Source: Pseudomonadota bacterium (lineage in GTDB: Bacteria; Pseudomonadota; Alphaproteobacteria; Rhizobiales; Xanthobacteraceae). Taken from it: DNA of 64,000 bases. A program made the position numbers and the translations under genes. Where the stretch lies: positions 1-64,000 of the forward strand of contig JAEWHP010000012.1 of NCBI GenBank assembly GCA_023387735.1, given 5' to 3'. Positions 34,478 through 42,117 of the stretch are shown piece by piece. Each line of letters starts with the position of its first letter. Position 1 is the first letter of the stretch. The notes under the pieces are model-generated. The model saw only the letters and a program-made list of their open reading frames with translations. It was not told the DNA's origin and did not search any database.

Positions 34478-35446
34478 TCAGCCCAGCCGCCAGCCGACCT
34501 CTTCCGCAAAACTGCGGAAGAACTCCGGTGAGTAGGCCTGCTCCGGCGTCTTCCGCACCCGTTCATCGAGCTTGTGGGCGTCGTCGCCCACAAGGATGCG
34601 CCAGCGCTCGGCCTTGACGCCGTCGAGAATGATCTTTGCCGCCGCCGCAGCCGTCGTCGGCGCCTCGTCACGGAATGATCGCGCACGATCGAGCGCGATC
34701 TTCTGGATATCCTCGTCCGACATCGGCTTGGTATCGATGCCCATGCCGTTCAGGCGCTGCCGCGTCGCCTGGACCTCGTTCGGGCTGAGTTCGTCGGATT
34801 CCACCCCGCTCTGGATTTTGCGCGAATTGGAAACGATCGAGGTGCCGATATGCCCGGGCATCACGACGGAGCATTTGATATGCGGCGCGTTGAGTCGCAG
34901 GTCGGTCATCAAGGCTTCGGTAAATCCCTTCACCGCGAATTTGGCGGCGCTGTAGGCGGTGTGCGGCACGCCCATGCCGACGGTCGCCCAAAAGCCGTTG
35001 ACGCTCGAGGTGTTGACGATGTGGGCCTCGTCCGCCTTCATCATCAGCGGCAGGAAGGTACGCACGCCGAGATAAACGCCGCCCCAGCAGATGTTGAAGG
35101 TGCGTTCCCACTGCTCGCGCGTGTTGGTGAACAGGCTGCCACCGCCGCCGATGCCGGCATTATTGAACAGCAGATGGATCTTGTCGGTCGCCTGCTGCTC
35201 GATCAGCTCGTCGCGAAAGCGCTTGAGGTGGTCCTCGATAGAGACGTCGGCGATGTGGGTGGTGACGCGCAGCCCCTGCGGCAGCTTTTCCGCCTCGCAC
35301 AGCTTTTTGGTCTCGGCCATCGCCTCGGCGGAAACGTCGCACATCGCGACATTGCAGCCCTCGGCGACAAGCTGGCGCGCGAGCTCGCGACCCATGCCCG
35401 TGCCGCCTCCGGTGATCACGGCAAACTTTCCAGCAAAATCCTTCAT
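34478..35446 (-). CDS. Short-chain dehydrogenase/reductase
   Basis: This 322-residue protein is a classical SDR. It has the cofactor motif TGGGTGMG (12-19), NNAG (95-98), the catalytic Ser in NTSSVNGF (about 147) and Tyr165-x3-Lys169 in YSAAK. The Asp at the end of strand 2 (VAMCDVS, Asp37) favours NAD over NADP. The C-terminal extension is longer than in short SDRs. Substrate unknown. The ATG at 35446 (MKDFAGKFAVITGG) starts at the usual family position. Confidence 0.92.
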   Translation of the reverse strand: MKDFAGKFAVITGGGTGMGRELARQLVAEGCNVAMCDVSAEAMAETKKLCEAEKLPQGLRVTTHIADVSIEDHLKRFRDELIEQQATDKIHLLFNNAGIGGGGSLFTNTREQWERTFNICWGGVYLGVRTFLPLMMKADEAHIVNTSSVNGFWATVGMGVPHTAYSAAKFAVKGFTEALMTDLRLNAPHIKCSVVMPGHIGTSIVSNSRKIQSGVESDELSPNEVQATRQRLNGMGIDTKPMSDEDIQKIALDRARSFRDEAPTTAAAAAKIILDGVKAERWRILVGDDAHKLDERVRKTPEQAYSPEFFRSFAEEVGWRLG

Positions 35447-35596
35447 GGGTACGCTTACCTCGATTGTCAGTTTTTGAATTGGGGCCCTCATCATTGGAGC
35501 CCATGCGACGCCGGACAGTAACAGGTCGCGATTTGAGGTAAAGCCGCCCGGCAGGCGGCTTGCTCGCCATCGTGGAGACGTTTTCGCGCGGCGGAA

Positions 35597-36505
35597 TTAT
35601 TCCGCCGCCTCAACACGCCGGCCGCCCAATGCGCCGAGCCCCTCCAGCGCCTCTGCAATCGCGGCCTGCTGCGCCGGCGAGGCCTCCGGCATCGGCGCGC
35701 GGGAGAACGTCGCGGGCAATCCCTGCAGCGACTGCGAATAGCGCGTGCACGCCGGCAGATTGTCGGAGACGACGGCATTCCACAGCGTCAGCAGTTTCTT
35801 GTGCAGTTCGAGCGCGCGGGCGTGATCGCCGGCCTTGACCGCATTCCACAGTTCGACGGAGGCATGCGGCGCGGCGCTCAGGATCGCCGCGATCGAACCA
35901 TGCGCCCCGAGCGCATAGGATGGATACATCAGCGCGTCGACCGCGCTGTAGATCAACTTGTCCGGCGCCATCATCATGAGGTCGGCGAACAACTTGAGAT
36001 CACCGGCGCTCTGCTTGACGCCGACGACCAGCGGTACCTCGTTCATGATGCGGGTCAACAATGCCGGCGAAAGATAGGACCACGGCACCACGTTGTAGAT
36101 GATGATCGGCATCCCGGTTTCATCCGCCATGCGGCGGAAATGGTCGACCATCGCCTGCTCGTCCGGCTTGAACAGATAGTGCACCGGCGTCACCTGCAGC
36201 GCGGCGACGTCCATGTCGCGCACGAGCTTGCCGCGCCGGATCGCATCGCGGGTGGAATCGACGATGATGCCGGCGATGACGGGTGCGCGCCCTTTGGCCG
36301 CTTCCACCGTCGCCGCCACCAGGTCGCGATACTCTTCATGATCGAGGGTATGCCCCTCGCCGGTCGAACCACCAGCCGCCATGCCGTGGCTGCCGGCGCC
36401 GATCAGCCAGTCGACCTGCGGTGCGATCTGTTTGAAATCGATCTCGCCATCCTTGCGGAATGGCGTCGTCATCGGGGGTATCACGCCGGTGGGGCGTATT
36501 TTCAT
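35597..36505 (-). CDS. Dihydrodipicolinate synthase/N-acetylneuraminate lyase family protein
   Basis: This 302-residue protein is a DapA-superfamily class I aldolase. GVIPPMTTPFRKDGEIDF begins the barrel, GGSTGEGHTLDHEEY (45-) is the carboxylate-binding loop, Tyr137 sits in IIIYNVVPWSY and the Schiff-base Lys164 in VVGVKQSAGDLK. The family includes DHDPS, sialic-acid lyase, KDG aldolase and others. Details do not fix the substrate, and no dap genes are adjacent, so it is left at family level. The ATG at 36505 fits the family start. The frame stays open upstream to 36835. Confidence 0.9.
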   Translation of the reverse strand: MKIRPTGVIPPMTTPFRKDGEIDFKQIAPQVDWLIGAGSHGMAAGGSTGEGHTLDHEEYRDLVAATVEAAKGRAPVIAGIIVDSTRDAIRRGKLVRDMDVAALQVTPVHYLFKPDEQAMVDHFRRMADETGMPIIIYNVVPWSYLSPALLTRIMNEVPLVVGVKQSAGDLKLFADLMMMAPDKLIYSAVDALMYPSYALGAHGSIAAILSAAPHASVELWNAVKAGDHARALELHKKLLTLWNAVVSDNLPACTRYSQSLQGLPATFSRAPMPEASPAQQAAIAEALEGLGALGGRRVEAAE

Positions 36506-36771
36506 GGCACTGCCCTCGCGTTTCCATCCATGGATAGCGGGTGTGTCCCCGCTTTGCCGGCGATATCCGCCGGTCGCAGCAAGCCTATGGGATGTCGGGA
36601 CCGCTTTCCAGTTGCGGAATTGACACGGCAGGGTGCCGGAAATACCCGGGCGACCGCTCACTCCCGCACTCGGCGGGAGCTTGATCTGGCGCAACGCCGT
36701 GTCGGCGCTGGTAGCCGATGGTAGCGCCGCTGGCCAGGCATCTGCCGCTACGATCGATGAGGCGAAGTGAC

Positions 36772-37092
36772 ATGCGTGAAAATCTGCATCGGATCGGCTT
36801 TTGTCATCTGATCCTCGCCGCAAGCCTCGCGGCAACTTCCTGCTCTGCGGCCGATGCCGAACAGGGCGAAACCCTTGCCAAACGCTGGTGCACGGGATGC
36901 CACCTTGTCGCGGCTGATCAAAAGGCGGCGACCACCGATGCGCCGCCTTTTGCCTCCATCGCCCGGCGCCCCGACTTCAATGCGGCGAAGATCGAGTTTT
37001 TCCTGCGGGACCCGCATCCAAAGATGCCGAACATGACGCTCGGCCGGTCCGAAGCCGCTGACATCGCAGCCTATATCGCAACATTGAAGTAG
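36772..37092 (+). CDS. Small monoheme c-type cytochrome
   Basis: This 106-residue protein has a signal peptide (about 1-28, ending CSAADA) and one heme-attachment motif, C40-T-G-C43-H44. The likely axial Met is Met85 or Met88 in HPKMPNMTL, as in class I cytochromes, and EAADIAAYIATLK forms the final helix. It would carry electrons in the periplasm. Partner oxidase or dehydrogenase is not in the neighbourhood. It is divergent from the DapA-like gene across 266 bases that hold no other gene. ATG 36772 is preferred over the ATG at 36718. Confidence 0.88.
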   Translation: MRENLHRIGFCHLILAASLAATSCSAADAEQGETLAKRWCTGCHLVAADQKAATTDAPPFASIARRPDFNAAKIEFFLRDPHPKMPNMTLGRSEAADIAAYIATLK

Positions 37093-37097
37093 GAAGC

Positions 37098-37131
37098 CCA
37101 CGATACAGGCTAGGCAGGCTCTCGTGGTTTT
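37098..37131 (+). terminator. Candidate terminator of the cytochrome c gene
   Basis: CCACGA and TCGTGG pair around an 18-base loop and are followed by TTTTCG. The stem is short and the loop long, so it is a weak candidate, but the position right after the stop codon fits. Confidence 0.45.
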
Positions 37132-37152
37132 CGTCTTCCAGCTACCGGATCG

Positions 37153-37833
37153 TCAGCGCTTGCAGATATCCCGGGTCTGGGTTTCCTCGCGCATGACACC
37201 CTTGATCTCGGACGGGGCGAAGGTGCTGAAGTCAGACGCTGTGAGCGTGCCGTAGCGTCGATGGTTCTTGAGCGCGTTCAGCAATCTGTCGCCGATGTTC
37301 TCGAGGACGCGAGCGTCGCCGGCCGAGATCGGCGGGTTGGATGCTTGCGCCTGCTTGGCGAAGCTAAAAAATTTCGTGGTGGCCTCGACCATCGCCGCGC
37401 GGTTGTCGGGATCGCAGAGTTCACGATCGTCCTGCGAATAAATGCAGCCGGCCAGTTCTCCCCATTTGGTGGCCATGAAAGCCGACTGGTTCTCGGCTCT
37501 CGCATTTGGCTTGCCGAACTGGCTGGTCACGGTTGCGGACAGGCTGCCAGCCTTCAAAATGTAATAGCCGGCGCTTGGTTCAATCTTCCTTGCCTCGGAA
37601 CCGAAATCAATCACGCGGAAAATGCAGGTCCGTACGACCGGAGCCGTCTCCGGCCGGCCGAGGCGGTTGCTGTCGGCGAACCACGAACCACCCGACCCGG
37701 CTGAAGAAACGCTGGAAGAGAAGCCCGGCAGGTAGCTCGCAATCTGCGGCGCCCAGATCCAGCCGCCGACGACAAGGAAGCCGCCGAAGAAGGCGATGGC
37801 AGGTGCGCGAATGAGGCTGAAAACTTCACCCAT
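37153..37833 (-). CDS. Membrane-anchored hypothetical protein
   Basis: This 226-residue protein is not recognised. One N-terminal helix (APAIAFFGGFLVVGGWIWAP, about 10-30) anchors it, a Ser/Gly linker follows, and a soluble domain of about 160 residues carries several Cys (TCIF, GCIYSQDDRELCDPDN, DICKR) that may form disulfides in the periplasm. It lies 34 bases after another single-helix protein on the same strand that also has a Cys-containing outer domain, so they may act together. Confidence 0.6.
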   Translation of the reverse strand: MGEVFSLIRAPAIAFFGGFLVVGGWIWAPQIASYLPGFSSSVSSAGSGGSWFADSNRLGRPETAPVVRTCIFRVIDFGSEARKIEPSAGYYILKAGSLSATVTSQFGKPNARAENQSAFMATKWGELAGCIYSQDDRELCDPDNRAAMVEATTKFFSFAKQAQASNPPISAGDARVLENIGDRLLNALKNHRRYGTLTASDFSTFAPSEIKGVMREETQTRDICKR

Positions 37834-37867
37834 CGATTTTCAATGTCCTGCTGTTATGATTTTTGTA

Positions 37868-38449
37868 CTATGCCTTGGGGCAGTTGTCGGACGTGCCCTT
37901 GTATTGATCGAGAATGGGTTTCATTGCCGTCGGCATGCTCCATCCGAAATCGGCCTTGATGAGTCGCCCGCTGCTGGCGTCCCGCATCAGGGCCGCATTG
38001 ATCGCGCGATTGCGTGGACTGTCCCAGAGACTCTTGACGGTCGATATTTCCGCGTCGCCATATCGCTTCGCGACATCCAGCATTTCATCGAGCTTCGCAA
38101 AATAACGATTGATGTAGTCGACGACGTAGGCGCGGTTGTTCCGTTCGCAGATCGCGTTCGGATGCGTGACGAGATAGCAATTCAACGCCGCCGTCATCTC
38201 CTGCGCGCGGGTGAGATCGCGCCACGCGACGCGATGCCGGTCGGTCGAAAGCTTCGGGAGTTGCCCGTCCCGCTCGATGAACTCCAGTGCGGGATAGCAG
38301 GCCTCGCGTACCTTGGCCTCTTTCCATTCGCCCATTCGCGCGCCGCCCGGCAGGTAATCGCCGGTGTTACCCAGGACGAAATAGTTGATCAAATTGATGC
38401 CGAGGAAAATGCCGCCGATGACAAAGGCCGCGCGCTTCAAAAGGTCCAT
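37868..38449 (-). CDS. Membrane-anchored hypothetical protein
   Basis: This 193-residue protein is not recognised. Residues about 6-26 form a helix (AAFVIGGIFLGINLINYFVLG), then a mostly helical soluble domain follows with Cys at REACYPALEF, ALNCYLVTH, AICERNN and DNCPKA. The spread of Cys and the layout echo its downstream neighbour. Both may be periplasmic-facing. The start at MDLLKRAAF begins right at the helix, as expected for a signal anchor. Confidence 0.6.
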   Translation of the reverse strand: MDLLKRAAFVIGGIFLGINLINYFVLGNTGDYLPGGARMGEWKEAKVREACYPALEFIERDGQLPKLSTDRHRVAWRDLTRAQEMTAALNCYLVTHPNAICERNNRAYVVDYINRYFAKLDEMLDVAKRYGDAEISTVKSLWDSPRNRAINAALMRDASSGRLIKADFGWSMPTAMKPILDQYKGTSDNCPKA

Positions 38450-38581
38450 TATTCAACACCGTGCACAAGTTGTGCCCGGTGGCCGAATACCACGCAACGT
38501 GTGTCGAAAAGGTTGATCCCTGGAACAAAGATCGGATGAGGTTAAGGCCTGCTTACCTGCGTGGATCCAGTCATTCGAGGG

Positions 38582-38606
38582 TCAGCCGGAAGGCGTTTCC
38601 GGCTGA
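38582..38606. other. Hairpin in the gap between unknown genes
   Basis: TCAGCCGGAA-GGCGT-TTCCGGCTGA forms a 10-bp stem. It lies downstream of the coiled-coil gene (minus strand) but has no T-run on that side, so it may be a weak or factor-assisted terminator, or an RNA-stabilising stem. The surrounding 38450-38681 has no gene. Confidence 0.4.
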
Positions 38607-38681
38607 TTTCATGTCATGTGTCGCTCGCCGGCGCACCGCCGCGCGCCGGCAGCCGGCACTGACCAGTCTCTCAGACCGGAG

Positions 38682-39074
38682 CTACCCGACGCGCATGCGT
38701 TGCTCGATGGCGGCCGCCGGCCCGCCTGCGCGGACGTTGCGGCCGGATGGGAGTGACTGCGGGACCGTGATGCTCTTCCACGGACCGATCGTTTCGACGA
38801 TGATATTGATCCCGGCCACTGCGCTGTCGATCTGACGCTGCACGCTGTCGACCTCTGACTTCAGGAACTCCTGCATCTTCTGGAGTTCGGAAACCAGCTT
38901 GTGCAGTTCGTCTATCGAATTCACCGTCAAGCGGGCCACGGACGTGTTGAACCGTTCGGCGCTGACCTCCAGCGGACTGGAGGAAGCAGATTTTTCTTTG
39001 CTGGATTGTGTCGCCAAGGTCTCCTCCTGTGGAGGTGCTTTTTCGTCGGGTGCGGCAGGCGTTGGGGTATCCAT
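38682..39074 (-). CDS. Small coiled-coil hypothetical protein
   Basis: This 130-residue protein has a low-complexity N terminus (Pro/Ala/Glu/Ser, about 1-35) followed by a long amphipathic helical region, SIDELHKLVSELQKMQEFLKSEV and onward (about 40-95), with heptad-like spacing. The tail is Arg/Gly-rich. No enzyme motif is visible. It could be a small phasin-like or scaffolding protein, but this is only a structural likeness. Confidence 0.55.
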   Translation of the reverse strand: MDTPTPAAPDEKAPPQEETLATQSSKEKSASSSPLEVSAERFNTSVARLTVNSIDELHKLVSELQKMQEFLKSEVDSVQRQIDSAVAGINIIVETIGPWKSITVPQSLPSGRNVRAGGPAAAIEQRMRVG

Positions 39075-39827
39075 CAGTTTCTCCCTTGGTGCAGGTTTTT
39101 CGCGCCGCGAGTATCCAGGGTGACTCGGCCAGCTTTCCCGGCCGATCCAACAACTGGAACGACGCAGGGAAAACGCAGCGCGAGCCCACGCAGAGCCGCA
39201 GTTGGATGTAGATTGGACCCAAAGCGCATCATTGCTGCACCCATGCGCATCGCCCCGGCCCGGTCCAACAGACGTCGTTGAGTCGTTGGGCGAATTGGTG
39301 GCGTGGCCGTGGCGATCCGGCGTTCAATCCAGTGCGTGCACGAAGACCGCGGCTTTCAGCAGCCTCGATGAATCGCCGACTGCCGAGTGTGCCGGCGCCA
39401 CCGGTCGAGTCGAGAAAAGGGGTCCAGCCGCCGCACGGCCAGACCCCCGCCTTCCGAAACGCAAAACAAATCCGCAAGACGGCAACGCTCCGCCGGGAGA
39501 AACAATAACCGATCACGCCGAATGTCAGATCTCAATTCCGGACGACCACGGATAGACTATCGGCCAGGGCAACGCGGCCCCCACGCGCTGTGCATGGGTA
39601 TTGCGCGGCCCGACCGGCCAGCCGGTCGCGACCGTCGCACCGATGCGAGCGAAGGGCCAGCCTCGGTGACATCAGCGGGGTGACGCTTGGGCGCGACCCA
39701 GTTCGCTGTGGCGATTCGTTGCCGCTCGTTTGACCAACCTGTGAATGTTCCCACTCCCAGGGTTGCTGCCGGATCGTGGAATCACATAGCGTCCGCGCGG
39801 GGTAGTGACGAAAACGGGATGGAAACA
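39075..39827. other. About 750 bases without a convincing gene
   Basis: Open frames here on both strands have compositions typical of antisense or chance GC-rich frames (Arg/Pro/Ala with no domain). No RNA gene, repeat family or strong terminator was recognised. The first 100 bases should contain the promoter of the coiled-coil gene. Confidence 0.5.
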
Positions 39828-39923
39828 ATGAAGATCCATGTCCTGGAGCGCGCCCTGACGGCTGCCTGCATCATCGCTGCCCTTGCTGTTGTGCTGTGGG
39901 GGTTCAAGATCATGGCCGCCTGA
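39828..39923 (+). CDS. Candidate 31-residue single-helix membrane protein
   Basis: The frame begins MKIHVLERALTAAC and is almost wholly a hydrophobic helix (IIAALAVVLWGFKIMAA). A purine-rich GGGATGGAAACA precedes the ATG at 39828, and an ATG three codons up (39819) is the alternative. It is one of three such tiny frames within 550 bases. Coding status is a judgement from the hydrophobic pattern and the ribosome binding site. Confidence 0.45.
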   Translation: MKIHVLERALTAACIIAALAVVLWGFKIMAA

Positions 39924-40142
39924 GCCAACACCGATCGGCTGGGGTTCACTCCTGCATCTGCTGGCCAAGGGCTGGCGGCCCCCAAATTTTGTGAGCTGTT
40001 TCACTCGAGCGTGGCAAAAGAGACTCAACGCCTTCGCTCAAGCAAAGACAGAACAAAATCCCTGTTGACGCCGATTCCGTCCTGACTCATCGTGACGAAT
40101 CAAGACGGCAAATCATTGCTAGTACCGAGTTTGTTTTCCGGT

Positions 40143-40162
40143 CTTGCGCAGTACTGCGTAAG
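40143..40162. promoter_or_regulatory. 20-bp near-perfect palindrome upstream of the tiny ORF pair
   Basis: CTTGCGCAGTACTGCGTAAG matches its own reverse complement at nine of ten arm positions. It is centred about 40 bases before the ATG at 40193. It does not fit the FixK/FNR pattern. The binding protein is unknown. Confidence 0.5.
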
Positions 40163-40192
40163 CCTTGCGGGGAATATTTGAGGTCAATCGCA

Positions 40193-40291
40193 ATGTATTA
40201 CGGCTTCTATCTTTTCGCGATTGCACTTGCCGTCATGCTGGGTCAGCTGGCGTTTGCGCTCTATCAAGTAGCCAGCCTTTTCCTGTCATGA
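40193..40291 (+). CDS. Candidate 32-residue single-helix membrane protein
   Basis: The frame starts MYYGFYLFAIALAVM and is hydrophobic throughout, with one predicted helix ending in VASLFLS. TTGAGGTCAATCGCA precedes the ATG, giving a reasonable AGG ribosome binding site. Its stop overlaps the start of the next tiny frame as ATGA, a coupling signature that raises the odds that both are real. Tiny proteins like this often assist oxidase or transporter complexes, but no partner is visible. Confidence 0.5.
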   Translation: MYYGFYLFAIALAVMLGQLAFALYQVASLFLS

Positions 40292-40377
40292 ACACAATCC
40301 GCCCGGACCGCTACTGGTATGGTCTGGCCGTGATGTTCGTGGTGTGGGTGGTGATCTGCGGCATCCTGGTTAGCTGA
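40288..40377 (+). CDS. Candidate 29-residue single-helix membrane protein
   Basis: The frame starts MNTIRPDRYWYGLAV and continues as a helix (MFVVWVVICGILVS). A charged, Tyr/Trp-bearing N-terminal tail and a hydrophobic C-terminal helix are typical of small membrane subunits. It overlaps the previous stop by four bases (ATGA). No known family is recognised. Confidence 0.5.
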   Translation: MNTIRPDRYWYGLAVMFVVWVVICGILVS

Positions 40378-40493
40378 ACTGGCCGGCGCTCCACGCACCT
40401 GGGACGAGATCAGACTCCGGCCATGGCGTCAGCGGCGGCCGGACGCGGAATGCCGCACCCGCCCGCCCCGTCCGGTTCTCCGGCTCCGCCGCG

Positions 40494-40775
40494 CTAGCAG
40501 CGTGTGACCACTTGCCCGTAAGCGTCGACGACCTGGACGCAGCCCGAGCCATAATAAGCGCCGGCCGCCGCTGCGCCGGCGCCAACCGCGACGGCGCGGC
40601 GGGTTGTCCGCCGCGCCACCCCGGCATAACTCATCGGCGTCAGCGGGCGTCCGACGCGCGCTTCTGCCGAGGAGACCAAGCCCTCGTCGACGGCCATATC
40701 GCCGCTCCAGAACAGGCCCGCCGCAAGCGTCACAACAGCGGCAACGGTGATGATCAGTTTGCGCAAGACAGTCAT
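40494..40775 (-). CDS. Small secreted hypothetical protein
   Basis: This 93-residue protein has a signal peptide or anchor (LIITVAAVVTLAAGLFWSG) and a short mature part with RRTTRRAVAVGAGAAAAGAYYG and two Cys near the end (SGCVQVVDAYGQVVTRC) that could pair. Its ATG overlaps the stop of the DUF2092 gene (ATGA at 40772-40775), so it is the second gene of that operon. It may therefore share the FNR/FixK-type control proposed for that gene. Function unknown. Confidence 0.68.
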   Translation of the reverse strand: MTVLRKLIITVAAVVTLAAGLFWSGDMAVDEGLVSSAEARVGRPLTPMSYAGVARRTTRRAVAVGAGAAAAGAYYGSGCVQVVDAYGQVVTRC

Positions 40776-41572
40776 TTCTTTGCTCCTGCAGGAGTACCCG
40801 GGGGAAGTTCATCGAATTCGATCATCACAACGGAATCGAGTGCGACCTTGGTCGCATCGGCCGGCGGCTTGAACGCAAAGTCTCCATCCGCATTGGCGTC
40901 CGTCTTCCAGTCCTTCATTTTCAGGGTGTATTGCGGGGCGCCGGTCACGGTCTTGCTGGTGATCACAAATTTACGCGGCACCGGTTTTGCTCCGGGCTCG
41001 ATCCAGATCTGCCAGTCGGTATCGGGACCGCGAAACGCCAGGTGCTCGCATTCGACCCCATCCACGACGCCTTGTCCGATGTGCCTGCCTTCGAGCACGT
41101 TGGCCATCAGTTCGTCGTACGAATTGGAGAGCAGCAGGTCCGCGCCGGGCATGCCGGCGCCTGAGCGCGCCTGCAGCGTGTTGATCATCTGGTCGATGGT
41201 GCCGGCGAGATCCGCCTGCACATAGGATTTCGCATTGTTGCCGTAGAGCGAAACCGTCTTGCCATCGTAAACCAGTTCGACATCGGCGTAGCCGCCGGTG
41301 CGGCGGATACGCAGCTTGTCGGGCCGGTTCATCTTCATCTCACCGGAACTGGTGAACTGGATCTTCTGCAGTTCGGGCGTAACGACCTCGATGTCGCTGT
41401 CGAATTTTGCCGAAAGCGATTTCTGCCCTGCCAGATAGTCCGCCATGCCCTTCAGGATCTTGCCGGGACCGTCGGCACGAGCCCCTGGCGTTGCTGCGAC
41501 TGAGAGAACGGCGATCGATGCGGCGGTCGCCGAAATTCGTATCAATTTCCGAAGGCTTGTTACGGGGGTCAT
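40772..41572 (-). CDS. DUF2092 family periplasmic/outer-membrane protein
   Basis: This ~266-residue protein has a signal peptide (ending GARADG) and a LolA-like beta-rich domain: ILKGMADYLAGQKSLSAKFDSDIEVV, FTSSGEMKMNRPDKLRIRR, VELVYDGKTVSLYG and HLAFRGPDTDWQIWIEPGAKPVPRKFVI. This matches DUF2092, a family related to lipoprotein carriers. ATG 41572 is preferred over 41599. An FNR/FixK-type box is centred about 60 bases upstream, suggesting induction at low oxygen. Confidence 0.85.
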   Translation of the reverse strand: MTPVTSLRKLIRISATAASIAVLSVAATPGARADGPGKILKGMADYLAGQKSLSAKFDSDIEVVTPELQKIQFTSSGEMKMNRPDKLRIRRTGGYADVELVYDGKTVSLYGNNAKSYVQADLAGTIDQMINTLQARSGAGMPGADLLLSNSYDELMANVLEGRHIGQGVVDGVECEHLAFRGPDTDWQIWIEPGAKPVPRKFVITSKTVTGAPQYTLKMKDWKTDANADGDFAFKPPADATKVALDSVVMIEFDELPPGTPAGAKK

Positions 41573-41625
41573 GTGGCTCCTCCATGAGATGCGCGCCATT
41601 GGGCGCGCGTCCGTGGATCGCAGGC

Positions 41626-41639
41626 TTGACTTGAATCAA
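41626..41639. promoter_or_regulatory. FNR/FixK-type box
   Basis: TTGAC-TTGA-ATCAA matches the TTGAT-N4-ATCAA pattern at nine of ten positions. Its centre is about 60 bases before the DUF2092 start on the minus strand, so a transcript starting 41.5 bases from the centre would have a leader of about 19 bases. Confidence 0.75.
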
Positions 41640-41661
41640 GGTCGCCTGCGGCCTGATTCCG

Positions 41662-42099
41662 CTACGGCGCCCGACAGCGCGCGTATTTGATCTCCATGCC
41701 GTCCATGCCCGGGAACTGGCGGATCACGGCATTGGCGTCCACTTCCTTGAGGCTGAACTGCACGCTCGACAGCATGATGTCGGAAGCGCAGGCGGCAACC
41801 AGGTTGATCGTCGTCCCGTCAACCTTCTTCGCCTTGATGCGGCATCGCGCGAACTTGCCGATGATCTGGTCGCCCTCGATGATGAAGCCGCCGCCATAGA
41901 CGTCGGACATGTCGGTGAAGGAGACCTGCCCGCCCTTGTGCACGAAGACCTTGGCGCAATTGTCCGCGTCCGTCGCCCACGCGCCGTTGAGATCGAGAGC
42001 CAGGGCGGAACCGCCCGCCAGAATCCATGCCGCAGCCATCGCTCCGGCTACCGCGCAACTGCCACTCACTATGCGATCTCCCTCGGTTTTGGACGCCAC
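41662..42099 (-). CDS. Secreted hypothetical protein
   Basis: This 145-residue protein has a signal peptide (AVAGAMAAAWILAGGSALA) and a small domain that starts LDLNGAWATDADNCAKVFV, followed by GGGFIIEGDQIIGKFARCRIKAKK and INLVAACASDIMLSSVQFSLKE. Four Cys in the mature part suggest disulfides. The LNGAW start resembles small lipocalin-like or META-like domains, but this is not firm. It lies 18 bases after the HlyD-type gene, in the same transcript. Confidence 0.68.
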   Translation of the reverse strand: MASKTEGDRIVSGSCAVAGAMAAAWILAGGSALALDLNGAWATDADNCAKVFVHKGGQVSFTDMSDVYGGGFIIEGDQIIGKFARCRIKAKKVDGTTINLVAACASDIMLSSVQFSLKEVDANAVIRQFPGMDGMEIKYARCRAP

Positions 42100-42117
42100 G
42101 CGTCGCGACAGGTTTTA

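Noticed and set aside
39202..39555. 117-codon frame in the gene-poor stretch
   Set aside because: Composition is like chance frames, there is no domain, no clear ribosome binding site, and overlapping frames are equally open.
40143..40162. Palindrome as a seventh FNR/FixK box
   Set aside because: Its TTGC half is not followed by TCAA or GCAA at the right spacing.
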